Positions 1-9,359 of a stretch of DNA of 64,000 bases are shown piece after piece. Source of the stretch: JAEUNX01 sp034004685 (GTDB taxonomy: Bacteria; Pseudomonadota; Gammaproteobacteria; Burkholderiales; Rhodocyclaceae); NCBI GenBank assembly GCA_034004685.1, contig JAVEWG010000007.1, forward strand, positions 1 through 64,000, in the 5' to 3' direction. Under the pieces are notes generated by a model. That model ran no database searches and was not told the DNA's origin. It worked only from the letters and a program-made list of their open reading frames with translations. The position numbers and the translations under genes are program-made. Position 1 is the stretch's first letter. Each line of letters begins with the position of its first letter.

Positions 1-2
1 GC

Positions 3-503
3 ATCATCGACGACATCGCCTACCAGACCAACCTGCTGGCCCTGAATGCGGCCATCGAGGCGGCCCGGGCCGGCGAGCACGGCAAGGGCTTCGCCGTGGT
101 GGCCGCCGAGGTGCGCAAGCTGGCCGAACGCAGCCAGGTGGCCGCCCAGGAGATTGACCAGGTGGCCACCTCGTCGGTACGGCTGGCGGAACGAGCCGGC
201 CATCTGCTTGGTGAAATGGTGCCCTCCATCAAAAAGACCTCCGACCTGGTCCAGGAAATCGCCGCCTCCAGCCAGGAGCAGTCCGCCGGCGTGGGGCAGA
301 TCAATGGCGCCATGGGCCAGCTCAACAAGGCCACCCAGCAAAACGCCTCGGCTTCCGAGGAGCTGGCCGCCACCGCCGAGGAAATGGGCGGGCAGGCCCA
401 CCAGTTGCATGACCTGATGGCGTTCTTCAAGTTTGACGACACCAGGGCCGGAGGTGGTGCGCACGCGTCAGCGCCCCGGCGCCGGGACCGCCTCCGACCA
501 TGA
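3..503 (+). CDS. Methyl-accepting chemotaxis protein, C-terminal part
   Basis: This is the 3' end of a chemoreceptor whose N-terminus lies before the window. The visible 166 residues begin just past the cytoplasmic hairpin tip; the motif NLLALNAAIEAARAGE followed by GFAVVAAEVRKLAERS is the hallmark of the MCP signalling domain that docks CheA and CheW. The descending coiled coil continues to about residue 140 with typical Q/A/E-rich heptads (EIAASSQEQSAGVGQIN). The tail is basic and has no NWETF-like pentapeptide, so CheR and CheB probably do not tether to it. It is followed after 51 bases by cheR, so it belongs to that chemotaxis operon. The sensory domain, and hence the ligand, cannot be seen. 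Confidence 0.93.
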   Translation: MIDDIAYQTNLLALNAAIEAARAGEHGKGFAVVAAEVRKLAERSQVAAQEIDQVATSSVRLAERAGHLLGEMVPSIKKTSDLVQEIAASSQEQSAGVGQINGAMGQLNKATQQNASASEELAATAEEMGGQAHQLHDLMAFFKFDDTRAGGGAHASAPRRRDRLRP

Positions 504-554
504 GGGGCAAGCCTGCCGTGATGGGCCTCCGTCCCGATATCTGAAATCGCCGCC

Positions 555-1370
555 ATGTTCGAGTTGCCTACCATCACCGACGCGGAATTCGCACGGTTTC
601 AGCGCCTGATCTACGAGATTGCGGGCATTGCCCTCGCCGACACCAAGAAGGTCCTGCTGATGGGCCGTCTGGGGCGGCGCCTCAAGGCCCTGGGACTGCC
701 CTCCTTTGGCGACTATTACCGCTACGTGGATAGCGGCAGCGATCCCGGCGAGCGGCAGACCATGGTGGATCTGCTCACCACCAACGAAACCTATTTTTTC
801 CGCGAGGAAACCCACTTCGATTTCCTGCGGCAGGTGGTGCTACCGCGCCATTCCCCTGGACAGTCCCTGGACGTGTGGAGCGCCGCGGCGTCCACGGGGG
901 AGGAGATCTACACCCTGGCCATGGTGCTGGCCGACGAGCAGGGGGTCGATGGGCCCTGGTCCATCCTTGGTTCGGATATCAGCACCCAGGTGCTGGGGGT
1001 CGCCCAGCGGGGCCTCTACCGGATGGATCGGGTGCGGGGGCTGCCCCAGGCCTATCTGCGCAAATATTTCCTGAAAGGGGTCCGCAGCCAGGAAGGTACG
1101 ATCCTGGTGGCGCCGGAGTTGCGCCGCCATACCCGCTTCATGCAGATCAACCTGAACAAGGCCTTGCCCGCCATCGGCAAATTCCATGTCATCTTCCTGC
1201 GTAACGTGATGATCTACTTTGATAACGGCACCAAGCGCGAAGTGGTCGAGCGCATCGTGGACAAGCTGCACCCCGGCGGCTACCTGATCGTGGGCCACTC
1301 GGAAAGCCTCAGCGGGATCAACGACACCGTCAAGCTGATCAAACCCACCATTTATCGGTTGCCCGCCTAG
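555..1370 (+). CDS. cheR: Chemotaxis glutamate methyltransferase CheR
   Basis: A 271-residue cytoplasmic enzyme that transfers methyl groups from S-adenosylmethionine to glutamates of chemoreceptors during adaptation. The N-terminal helical domain (about 1-80) precedes a Rossmann-like SAM domain. Visible motifs are WSAAASTGEEIYTLAM (SAM-binding loop) and FLRNVMIYF, the CheR form of the FRNVLIYF motif, followed by the C-terminal LIVGHSESL. Length matches the family. No strong Shine-Dalgarno precedes the ATG. Its stop codon lies 2 bases before cheB, so the two are translationally coupled. Confidence 0.97.
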   Translation: MFELPTITDAEFARFQRLIYEIAGIALADTKKVLLMGRLGRRLKALGLPSFGDYYRYVDSGSDPGERQTMVDLLTTNETYFFREETHFDFLRQVVLPRHSPGQSLDVWSAAASTGEEIYTLAMVLADEQGVDGPWSILGSDISTQVLGVAQRGLYRMDRVRGLPQAYLRKYFLKGVRSQEGTILVAPELRRHTRFMQINLNKALPAIGKFHVIFLRNVMIYFDNGTKREVVERIVDKLHPGGYLIVGHSESLSGINDTVKLIKPTIYRLPA

Positions 1371-1372
1371 CC

Positions 1373-2455
1373 ATGCAGAAAATCAAGGTCATGCTGATCG
1401 ATGATTCGGCGGTGGTTCGTCAGGTCAACAAGGAAACCCTGGAACGGGAGCCCGACATCCAGGTGATCGGCGCTGCCATGGATCCCCTGTACGCCCTGGA
1501 GCGGATGAAGGCCGATTGGCCCGACGTGATGGTGGTGGATATCGAAATGCCCCGCATGGACGGGCTCACCTTTCTGAAGAAGATCATGGCGGAGCATCCG
1601 ACCCCCGTGGTGATCTGCTCGTCCCTTGCCGAGAAGGGGGCGGCGATGACCATGGAGGCTCTGGCCGCCGGTGCGGTGGCCATCATCACCAAGCCAAAGA
1701 TGGGGGTAAAGCAGTTCCTCCAGGATTCCGCCAACGATCTGGTTGCCGCCGTGCGCAGTGCCGCCCGGGCCAATGTGCGGCACTTGCGCTTGTCCATGGG
1801 CCCCCGCCCGGCCGCGCCGCCGCCCCGGCTGAGCGCCGATGCGTTGCTGGCCGCCCAGACCGCCGGCGACCGGGCGATGGCCACCACCACCGACAAGGTG
1901 GTGGCCATCGGCACGTCCACCGGTGGCACCCAGGCCCTGGAGGCGGTGCTGACCCGGCTACCGGCGGTTTGCCCAGGAATCGTCATCGTCCAGCACATGC
2001 CGGAGAAGTTCACCGCCCTGTTCGCCGAGCGTCTCAACGGCTTGTGCGCGCTGGCGGTGAAGGAAGCCGCCGATGGCGATCGGGTGCTGTCCGGCCGAGC
2101 CCTGATTGCTCCCGGGGGCCGCCACATGCAGCTCAGACGCAGTGGCGCCCAATACTACGTCGAGGTGTCAGAGGGTCCCCTGGTCAACCGCCACAAGCCT
2201 TCGGTGGATGTGTTGTTTCGCTCGGTGGCCAGGGTCGCCGGGGCCAACGCCCTGGGGGTGATCATGACCGGCATGGGGGATGACGGGGCGCGGGGGATGA
2301 AGGAAATGCATGAGGCCGGTGCCAGGACCGTGGCCGAGGATGAATCCACCTGCGTGGTCTTCGGCATGCCGAAGGTCGCCATCGACCTGGGGGGTGTGGA
2401 CCGGATCGTGCCGCTACACCGCATCCCGGAGGAAGTGGCCGCTTTCGGGCGCTGA
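1373..2455 (+). CDS. cheB: Chemotaxis protein-glutamate methylesterase/deamidase CheB
   Basis: A 360-residue response regulator enzyme that removes methyl groups from receptors and deamidates glutamines. The receiver domain (about 1-125) has the acidic pair D10/D11, phospho-acceptor D56 in VVDIEMPRMDG, and K107 in TKPK. A proline-rich linker (about 140-170) leads to the esterase domain, where the catalytic triad is visible as S182 (IGTSTGG), H208 (QHMPEKFT) and D304 (GMGDDGARG). The gene sits between cheR and cheD. The arrangement receptor-cheR-cheB-cheD differs from the more usual cheR-cheD-cheB order, but all components are intact. Confidence 0.97.
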   Translation: MQKIKVMLIDDSAVVRQVNKETLEREPDIQVIGAAMDPLYALERMKADWPDVMVVDIEMPRMDGLTFLKKIMAEHPTPVVICSSLAEKGAAMTMEALAAGAVAIITKPKMGVKQFLQDSANDLVAAVRSAARANVRHLRLSMGPRPAAPPPRLSADALLAAQTAGDRAMATTTDKVVAIGTSTGGTQALEAVLTRLPAVCPGIVIVQHMPEKFTALFAERLNGLCALAVKEAADGDRVLSGRALIAPGGRHMQLRRSGAQYYVEVSEGPLVNRHKPSVDVLFRSVARVAGANALGVIMTGMGDDGARGMKEMHEAGARTVAEDESTCVVFGMPKVAIDLGGVDRIVPLHRIPEEVAAFGR

Positions 2456-2461
2456 TCGCCG

Positions 2462-3073
2462 ATGAAGCGCCTCCCTTCGGTTCAGCCTTCCCCCCATACC
2501 CTCCAGGCCAAGGATCTGGAGCGCGTCGCGCTGCACGTGAATCCCGGTGGCTGGTCAGTGCAGCAGGAGCGGCCGATGGCCACCTTGCTGGGTTCCTGCG
2601 TCGCGGTCTGCCTCTATGACCCCCATCTCCGCCTGGCCGGCATGAACCATTTCCTGCTGCCCAGCCGGGTGAGCGGCGCCCATGCCTGCGAGGACATCGT
2701 ACTCAATGGCGATTACGCGATGGAGGTCCTGGTCAACGCCATGCTCCAGCAGGGGGCGAGCAAGGAGCGGCTGGTGGCCAAGGCCTTTGGCGGCGGGACG
2801 ATCGTCAGTTCCATCCGTATGGCGATCGGCGAGCGCAACAGCGAGTTTGCGCAGCGCTGGCTGGAGCGGGAGGGTTTTCGGCTGGCGGCCAGCGACTTTG
2901 GGGGGGCCTGGTCGCGCAAATTGATATTTGATCCAGAGACGGGGGACGTCTTCTGCCGCCGCCAGCCGATCACTCAGTCCGATGCCCGGTCGCTGGTCAT
3001 CAGGGAGCAGGACTACGAACAGTCGCTGACCGCCCCATCTCCGGGCCAGGGAAAGCGGATCGAGCTGTTTTGA
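2462..3073 (+). CDS. cheD: Chemoreceptor glutamine deamidase CheD
   Basis: A 203-residue deamidase that converts receptor glutamines to glutamates. The catalytic residues of the family are present: T41 and C46 in TLLGSCVAVCLYD, and H63 in GMNHFLLP. The Cys-His spacing of 17 equals that of Thermotoga CheD. The motif AKAFGGG, also conserved, follows at about 107-113. The gene begins 6 bases after cheB, so it is very likely the last gene of the receptor-cheR-cheB-cheD operon. The first 25 residues are poorly conserved and a later start cannot be excluded. Confidence 0.95.
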   Translation: MKRLPSVQPSPHTLQAKDLERVALHVNPGGWSVQQERPMATLLGSCVAVCLYDPHLRLAGMNHFLLPSRVSGAHACEDIVLNGDYAMEVLVNAMLQQGASKERLVAKAFGGGTIVSSIRMAIGERNSEFAQRWLEREGFRLAASDFGGAWSRKLIFDPETGDVFCRRQPITQSDARSLVIREQDYEQSLTAPSPGQGKRIELF

Positions 3074-3173
3074 TGGGGGTCGGGCCGCCCCATGGCATCA
3101 GTCCGGGGACCGGAGGCGGGTCGAATCGGAGCATAATCGTATGCTTGCACCCCAATTGAGGATGGACGACCCG

Positions 3174-3701
3174 ATGTCACATAAAAATGGATCCCAACCC
3201 CTTGTGGCTGGCGAGTTGGATAGGCTCGCCCCGATCCGCTATCACACCGAGGTCAAGCCCGAGTGGATCGACTCCAACCAGCATATGAACACGTTCTGCT
3301 ATCAGACCGTCTTCGACGGAGCCTCGGACCTCTTGTTGCAAACCCTGGATTACAGCGCGGCCTTTCGCCAGCGCAGCCTCCATACCTCCTTCGTGCTGGA
3401 GACCCACATGCGCTATCTGCGGGAACTGCTGCTGGGGGATCAGATCGTTGCGGAGGTAAGGCTGGTGGGCGTGGACGACAAACGTTTCCATCTGCTCTAC
3501 ACCCTCAGTCACGTGGCGCAGGCTTACGTGGCCGCGACCTGTGAAGCACTGTTGATCAACGTGGACCAGGCAACGCGCCGGGCAGCCCCCTTCCTGCCGG
3601 AGTTGCGGGAGCGGATGGAGCGCCTGCTGCGGGCGCATCAGCAACTGGCACCCATTCCCGGGCCGCGCTTCGTGAAGCTCGCTGGCCCAGGCGCGACTTG
3701 A
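3174..3701 (+). CDS. Hotdog-fold thioesterase family protein
   Basis: A 175-residue protein of the 4HBT/hotdog superfamily. The motif VKPEWIDSNQHMNTFCY matches the active-site segment of acyl-CoA thioesterases, in which an acidic residue follows the WID turn and N-x-HMN starts the central helix. Homologues hydrolyse acyl-CoA thioesters; the substrate here is unknown. I chose the ATG at 3174 because GAGGA lies at 3158-3162, 11 bases upstream. An in-frame ATG at 3141 with a weaker site would add 11 residues. It stands alone, 100 bases after cheD, and converges on pilL across a strong hairpin. Confidence 0.8.
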   Translation: MSHKNGSQPLVAGELDRLAPIRYHTEVKPEWIDSNQHMNTFCYQTVFDGASDLLLQTLDYSAAFRQRSLHTSFVLETHMRYLRELLLGDQIVAEVRLVGVDDKRFHLLYTLSHVAQAYVAATCEALLINVDQATRRAAPFLPELRERMERLLRAHQQLAPIPGPRFVKLAGPGAT

Positions 3702-3717
3702 TCGCCCCACCAAAGGG

Positions 3718-3751
3718 CAAGGGCCCGCCCCCGGTTGGGAGCGGGCCCTTG
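3718..3751. terminator. Bidirectional hairpin between thioesterase and pilL
   Basis: An 11-bp perfect inverted repeat (arms 3718-3728 and 3741-3751, 12-base loop) lies between the stop codons of two convergent genes. The arms are GC-rich (CAAGGGCCCGC). There is no clear run of T on either side, so it may be an imperfect intrinsic terminator or an mRNA 3'-end stabiliser. Confidence 0.7.
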
Positions 3752-3771
3752 GCGGGCGAGGCTGGAGGCCG

Positions 3772-6700
3772 TCAGGCCGGGCAGGTCTCCCCCAGGTAAG
3801 TCCGGATCAGGCCGAGCAGTTCCTCTTCCTGATAGGGCTTGCCTAGGTAGTGGTTGGCCCCCACCTCCTCGGCATAGCGGCGGTGCTTGTCCGCCAGGCG
3901 GGAGGTGATCATTATCACCGGCACCGCTGACAGCCGCTGGTCGGCGCGGATGTTGCGCACCAGGTCGAAGCCGTCCATGCGGGGCATCTCGATGTCCGAC
4001 AGGATCACGTCGGGCGTGACCTCCAGGAGTTTCTCCAGGGCATCCACCCCGTCCTTGGCGGTGATCACCCGGTAGCCTTCCCGTTCCAGCAGGCGGCCGG
4101 TGATCTTGCGCACGGTCAGGGAATCATCCACCACCAGGATGGTGGGCAGGTAGCTGGCGGGCTCCATGGGGATGACGTCCGGCCCCGCCGTCTCCTCGGT
4201 TTCCGCCAGATGGCGGCTGGCCAGGGCCACCGGGTTGAGGATCAGGACGATCTCCCCATCCCCCAGCACGGTGGCGCCGGACATGCCGACGATCCGCGCC
4301 AGTTGGGGGCCGGCGTTCTTGACCACGATTTCCTGGTTGCCACGCAGGCCGTCTACATGGAGCGCCAGGGTCTGGGCGCCCGCTCGCAGCAGGAGAACCC
4401 AGTTGAACTTCTGGATCTCCGGCTGGGTGCGCCGATCCCCCAGCAGGCGGGGCAGGTAGCGATAGCTGAAGCGGGTTCCTTGCCAGTCGGTGTAGCCGTT
4501 CGCCCGCAGCAGATCCAGGGCCGCGGGCCGCAGTTCCTGGACCTGGGCCACCATGCTGGAGGGGATGGCATAGGTGCGATGGCCGGCCCGTACCAGCAGG
4601 GCCTGGGTGACTGCCAGGGTGAGGGGCAGGTAGATGCGGAAGCGGGTGCCGGCGCCAGGGGTGCTCTGCACGTCGATGCGTCCGCCCACGGCGGCGGTTT
4701 CCGCCTTCACCACGTCCATCCCCACCCCCCGGCCGGAGACCGCCGAGAGGTTGCTGGCGGTGGAAAAACCCGGCACGAAGATGAGATTGGTCAGGCGCTT
4801 TTCGTCCGCGTCCTCGTCGGGGCCCAGCAGGCCCTGGGCCAGGGCCTTCTGCCGGATCTGCTCGAAGTTCAGGCCGGCCCCGTCATCGGAAAGGTCCAGC
4901 ACGATTTCGTTGCCTTCCTGGCTGACCGCCAGGGTGATCTGGCCGATTTCCGCCTTGCCGGCGGCCTGGCGGGTCTCCGGGCCTTCGATGCCGTGGGCCA
5001 CGGCGTTACGCAGGAGGTGCTCCAGGGGGGCGGTCATGTGCTCCAGCACCCCCCGGTCGATTTCGATGGCGCCCCCCCGCAGGTCCAGGTTGGCCCGCCG
5101 GCCCAGTTCCTTGGCGCTTTGCCGGATGATCCGGTAGATGCGGTCGGCCAGGCTGTCGAAACGCACCATGCGCACCCGCATCAGGGCTTGCTGGAGGTCC
5201 CGGGACAGGCGGGCCTGGCTGCCTACCGCCGCGTCGGCGCCGTCCAGGTTGCGCAGCAGGTTCTGCTGGACGGTGGTCACGTCCCCCACGCTCTCCGCCA
5301 TCATGCGGGTGAGCTCCTGGAGGCGGGTGTAGCGGTCCATCTCCAGGGGGTCGAAATTCCCGTGGTGGGATTCAGTCTGGGCGATGCGGGACTGCATCTG
5401 CACCTCGGCCTGGATCTCCACCTCCCGCAGCTGGTTGCGCAGGCGGATGACGTTTTCGGTGAGATCCAGCAGGGACCGGCGCAGGGTCCGCAGTTCGCCC
5501 TCCACCCGGGTGCGGGCGATGCCGATTTCGCCGGCCTCATTGACGAAGCGGTCCACCAGGTCCGCCCGCAGCCGCAGGGTGGCCGCTCCGGCGCTGCCCA
5601 CTTCGCCCTCGGCGGTATCGATGGCCACCGCCGTGGTGGCCGTCGGGGCTTCTTCCAGGGCACCCACCGCCAGGGCCTGGATCATCTCCCCGGCGCTGTC
5701 CATGGCCCCTTCCAGCTCGTCGATCAGGGCTGCTCCCGGGGTTTCGCGGCCGGCTTCCAGGCGGCTTTCCTGTTGATGCAGGAATTCTCCCAGGGCCATG
5801 GCGCCGGCCATCCGGGCGCTGCCCTTGAGGGTATGGAGCAGGCGGGCCAGGCCGTCGGGATGGGCGGGGTCGCCGGGGTTGTTGCGCCAGTCGCGCATGA
5901 CAGCGTTGATCTGGCCCAGGAGCTCCTGCCCCTCCTCCAGGAAGATGGGCAGGAGTTGTTCGTCGATGTCGTCCCGCAGGGCCGGGGCCCCGTGGTCGGC
6001 AACCGCTTCGGCCCGGGCCGGGGGGAGTTCCACCACCGGCAGGCTGTCCATGGCCAGGGGCCGGCCTTCGCCCCGGATCAGCTCGAAAGCGCGGATCTCG
6101 GCGCTGGGCTGGCGGGCGATGCCGTCCAGTTGTTCCTCCAGCTCAGGCGCGGGAATGGGGAGCTGGCGATCCCCCACCTGGGTGACCATGGCTTCCAGGG
6201 TGGCGGCGGCGGTGGACAGGATGTCGGCCTGCTCGGCGCTGGGGGGCTGCTCGCTCTCCAGGAGGCGGCTCTGGGCATGCTCCAGGGCGCGGGCCAGCTG
6301 CTGGGCGGCCTCGATGTGGGCGGTGCCGGAAATGCCGGCCAGGGTGTGGGCGGCCCGGACCGCCGGCTCTGGCGGGAACAGGGTGGGATTGATGTGAAGC
6401 CGGGCCAATTCCCGGCGCAGGGTGGCCAGGTGCTGACGGGCTTCCCCCAGGTAAAGGTCGTAAAGGGGCCGGGAGATGGTGGCGTTGCCCACCTGGATGG
6501 TATCGGCATCCGGCGAGGCGTCGGCCGGTTCGGGTAGCTCCCCGGCGCCGCCGACTGGGCCGACGGCTTCGTCCAGGGCGAAGGCCTCGATGGATTCTTC
6601 TTCCTCCAGGGCTTCGGCTGGCACCGCCGGGAGCATGTCCTCCAGGGTTTCAGGGGCCTGCTGGAGCTCCGGTTCCACCAGCTCTTCGTCGAGGCTGAAG

Positions 6701-9339
6701 GTTTCCAGTTCGAATTCCGGGGTTTGTTCCAACGCCGGGGGGACTGGCTCGGCGGGTAGCTCGGGCAGGTTGAGGTCGAAGTCCAGGTCCAGGGCGCCGA
6801 GGTCGAAAGCCGGGGCCGATTCTTCTGGTTGGAGTGCTTCCTCCTCGAGGGCGAGGATTTCCTCGGCCTCCAGGGGTTTTTCATCCAGGGCCTCCGGCAG
6901 GGTGAAGGTGTCGGCGCTGGCGGCTGGCCCGGGAGTCAGATCGAATTCCAGGGTTTCAAGGGCGGGAATCTCTGCGGGCAGACCTTCGTCCGGCGGTGGG
7001 ACGAGCGCCTCTTCCAGGGCCACGGGCAGGATTTCGCCCGTGGCGGACAGGGCCAGCTCGGGGAACTCGAAGGGCTGTTCTTCTTGGGCTGGGGCGGGTC
7101 TGCCAGCCTCGGCCTGGGCCAGGGGTTCCTCGATGGGCGTGTCGGACAGGCGCAGACGCTCGGCCTCGGCGGCCATGGCGGAGGCGTTCTTGCTGGTGCT
7201 GCCCCCCGCTTCCAGCTGGGCCACCCATTCGGCAAAGAGTTGCTGGGCGGTGCCGATCAGGTGATGCAGCGCTGGGGTGGGGAACCACTCCAGCTGGAGC
7301 CAGCGATTGAGGGTCTGCTCCACGGCCCAGGCGGCTTCCCCGAGCTCGGTGAGCCCCACCATGCGGCCACTGCCCTTCAGGGTATGGAAGCCCCGGCGGA
7401 TGGTGGTGAGGGTTTCCCGGTCGGCCGGATCGGTGCGGGACAGCTCCAGGCTCTCGGTGATGGTGCCCAGCACTTCGTGGGCTTCCTCGATGAAGATGGC
7501 CAGCAGCTCGGCGTCCAAGGCGTCCTCTGGCGACGCCATGAGCTGGCGGGTGGCCTCCGACGGCGGGGGGATGGGCGCGGGCGGGGCCTCCTCCAGGTCT
7601 TGTTCTTCCGGGGGGAGGATGGGGGCGGCCACGGGGGCGAGCGGTTCGGCGGGGGGAGCGGCTGCCTGGTCCTGGGCCGAGGCCAGATAATCCGCCAGCT
7701 TGGCGGGGCCCCGGGTGAGGGCGTTGAGGAAAAAGCCCAGGGCCGAGAGGTGGTGGGCGAGATCTTCGAACTCGCGCTGGTCAGCCGCCCGGCCGCCTTC
7801 GGCGAAGCGCCGGATGGTGGTGGCGGCATCCTGGACCAGGGCCTGGGGTGCCGGATCCTCCAGCAGGGTCAGGGCGCCGGAAAGTTGGGCCAGGGGAGCT
7901 TCCAGGGCATTGAGCTGGGCGTGGCGGTCTGGCGCCCGGAAGAAGGCGTCCAGCCCCTCTTCCACCTGAGCCAGGGTGGTGAGCATTTCCCGGGCTAGTT
8001 GGGCGGTGGCGCTGCGCTCCTCGGCGCGCCGGGCCGCCTCGGTGGCGGCTTCCGATACGGCGGCGGCGGGGGCCCGGCCCGCCATCAGGGCGGCGATCCG
8101 TCCTGCGGCATCCTCGACGCGCAGGCCCAGGCCGGTGTTGGCCTGCCCGGGCTCCAGGGCGGAGTCCGCCAGGAGCAGGGCGCTGGCCACTTCCAGGGCA
8201 AGGGCTTCGCTTTGCTGCAGGGGATCGCGGCGCAGCCAGGCGGTGCATTCCTGCAGGATCGAGGTCAGGCGGCTGAAGGCCGGGCGCCCCAGGTTGCGGG
8301 CCCCTTCGGCCAAGGGCTGAAGGCGGTTCTCGAACTGGGGCAGGGCGGCGGCGCTGCCCTCGCTGAAGCTGTCCCAGGCCTCCCGTGCGCCGCTCAATCC
8401 TTCCCGCAGGCTTTTGAGGAGGGGGGGCAGCGGCGTGTCCCGCACCTGGCTATCGGCGGGCGGAAGCAGGCTGCTCAGCCGGTAGGTGTCCCGCACCAGG
8501 ATCTGGTGGCCGGTGGTGGCGGGATGGGTGGCCAGATGGTGGAGCAGCTCTCGCATCACCTTGTCGCTGGCCAGGGGGGCGCCGGTGAGCAGGCGCCGCA
8601 TCTGGGCATCCAGACGGGTGCATAGCTTGCGGGCCGCCGGCAGATCCGCCGGGGGGCTGGTCAGCAGGCCGTCGAAGAAGGCCAGGCTGGCCCACCACAG
8701 GCCGCGCACCGAGGGGATGGACTGACGGGCTTCGATGCCCGTCACCGCCTCCCGCATTTCCCGCGGCCCTTCCGGGTCGGCGGGGGCCTTGAGCCAGCGC
8801 AGCAGGCCCCTTTCGAAGCGGCCCCGCAGGCCTTTGAGGAGCTTGCGTTCGTCCTCGGCGGGCAAGGGAACGGGTTCGGACTCCCGGCGGGGCGGACGCA
8901 GGCTGAGGTCGGGGTAGAACAGGTCCGCGGCCGAGCAGTCTTCGGCGTTGCGGCTGGCACCGATTTCCAGATAGAGATTGACCAAGCGCAGGGCTTGGTC
9001 CGGGGCGCCATGGCACAGCTCGTCCAGGTAGTTGCCGATGGCCGCCAGGCCGCGCTGGGCCAGGCCCAGGCGCGCTGGGGTGAGGGTTGCGTTGCCCTTG
9101 GCGAGATCCGCCAGAAGGCGGTCCAGCCCCTCGGCGAACTGAGCCAGGCCGTCGAGTCCGACGATGGACAGGGCGCCCCGGCACTGATGGAGATGGGTCT
9201 GGGCGAACTGCAGGCGGGAAACCGGCTCGCTGGCCTGGCTGGCCTGCTCCAGGGCTTCGGTGGCCCGGCCCAGGGCCAGGTCGATTTCACCCTTGACCCA
9301 GTTGAGGGGGCCGAGATCCGGTTGGAGTGCGTCAGTCAT
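3772..9339 (-). CDS. pilL: Type IV pilus CheA-like hybrid kinase PilL/ChpA
   Basis: A 1855-residue CheA-like kinase that drives the pilus chemosensory pathway and phosphorylates PilG and PilH. Order: a FimL-like N-terminal region with a degenerate Hpt (LHQCRGAL, H51); Hpt with H652 (HTLKGSGR); an acidic Pro/Glu-rich linker (about 720-950); Hpt with H998 (HTLAGISG); Hpt with H1169 (HTLKGSAR); dimerisation and HATPase domains (N-box LEHLLRNAVAHGIE, G2 box SGRGVGMDVVK); a CheW domain; and a C-terminal receiver with D1782 (SDIEMPRMDG). The ATG at 9339 has GAGG 6 bases upstream, better than the TTG two codons earlier. It is the last gene of pilGHIJL, 20 bases after pilJ. The number of Hpt sites resembles Pseudomonas ChpA. 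Confidence 0.95.
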   Translation of the reverse strand: MTDALQPDLGPLNWVKGEIDLALGRATEALEQASQASEPVSRLQFAQTHLHQCRGALSIVGLDGLAQFAEGLDRLLADLAKGNATLTPARLGLAQRGLAAIGNYLDELCHGAPDQALRLVNLYLEIGASRNAEDCSAADLFYPDLSLRPPRRESEPVPLPAEDERKLLKGLRGRFERGLLRWLKAPADPEGPREMREAVTGIEARQSIPSVRGLWWASLAFFDGLLTSPPADLPAARKLCTRLDAQMRRLLTGAPLASDKVMRELLHHLATHPATTGHQILVRDTYRLSSLLPPADSQVRDTPLPPLLKSLREGLSGAREAWDSFSEGSAAALPQFENRLQPLAEGARNLGRPAFSRLTSILQECTAWLRRDPLQQSEALALEVASALLLADSALEPGQANTGLGLRVEDAAGRIAALMAGRAPAAAVSEAATEAARRAEERSATAQLAREMLTTLAQVEEGLDAFFRAPDRHAQLNALEAPLAQLSGALTLLEDPAPQALVQDAATTIRRFAEGGRAADQREFEDLAHHLSALGFFLNALTRGPAKLADYLASAQDQAAAPPAEPLAPVAAPILPPEEQDLEEAPPAPIPPPSEATRQLMASPEDALDAELLAIFIEEAHEVLGTITESLELSRTDPADRETLTTIRRGFHTLKGSGRMVGLTELGEAAWAVEQTLNRWLQLEWFPTPALHHLIGTAQQLFAEWVAQLEAGGSTSKNASAMAAEAERLRLSDTPIEEPLAQAEAGRPAPAQEEQPFEFPELALSATGEILPVALEEALVPPPDEGLPAEIPALETLEFDLTPGPAASADTFTLPEALDEKPLEAEEILALEEEALQPEESAPAFDLGALDLDFDLNLPELPAEPVPPALEQTPEFELETFSLDEELVEPELQQAPETLEDMLPAVPAEALEEEESIEAFALDEAVGPVGGAGELPEPADASPDADTIQVGNATISRPLYDLYLGEARQHLATLRRELARLHINPTLFPPEPAVRAAHTLAGISGTAHIEAAQQLARALEHAQSRLLESEQPPSAEQADILSTAAATLEAMVTQVGDRQLPIPAPELEEQLDGIARQPSAEIRAFELIRGEGRPLAMDSLPVVELPPARAEAVADHGAPALRDDIDEQLLPIFLEEGQELLGQINAVMRDWRNNPGDPAHPDGLARLLHTLKGSARMAGAMALGEFLHQQESRLEAGRETPGAALIDELEGAMDSAGEMIQALAVGALEEAPTATTAVAIDTAEGEVGSAGAATLRLRADLVDRFVNEAGEIGIARTRVEGELRTLRRSLLDLTENVIRLRNQLREVEIQAEVQMQSRIAQTESHHGNFDPLEMDRYTRLQELTRMMAESVGDVTTVQQNLLRNLDGADAAVGSQARLSRDLQQALMRVRMVRFDSLADRIYRIIRQSAKELGRRANLDLRGGAIEIDRGVLEHMTAPLEHLLRNAVAHGIEGPETRQAAGKAEIGQITLAVSQEGNEIVLDLSDDGAGLNFEQIRQKALAQGLLGPDEDADEKRLTNLIFVPGFSTASNLSAVSGRGVGMDVVKAETAAVGGRIDVQSTPGAGTRFRIYLPLTLAVTQALLVRAGHRTYAIPSSMVAQVQELRPAALDLLRANGYTDWQGTRFSYRYLPRLLGDRRTQPEIQKFNWVLLLRAGAQTLALHVDGLRGNQEIVVKNAGPQLARIVGMSGATVLGDGEIVLILNPVALASRHLAETEETAGPDVIPMEPASYLPTILVVDDSLTVRKITGRLLEREGYRVITAKDGVDALEKLLEVTPDVILSDIEMPRMDGFDLVRNIRADQRLSAVPVIMITSRLADKHRRYAEEVGANHYLGKPYQEEELLGLIRTYLGETCPA

Positions 9340-9359
9340 GGGCAACCTCGTGCCGTGGG

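Noticed and set aside
4210..6537. Long plus-strand open frame opposite pilL (about 775 codons)
   Set aside because: Antisense shadow of the kinase; composition is repetitive Gly/Gln/His/Val and no motif is recognisable.
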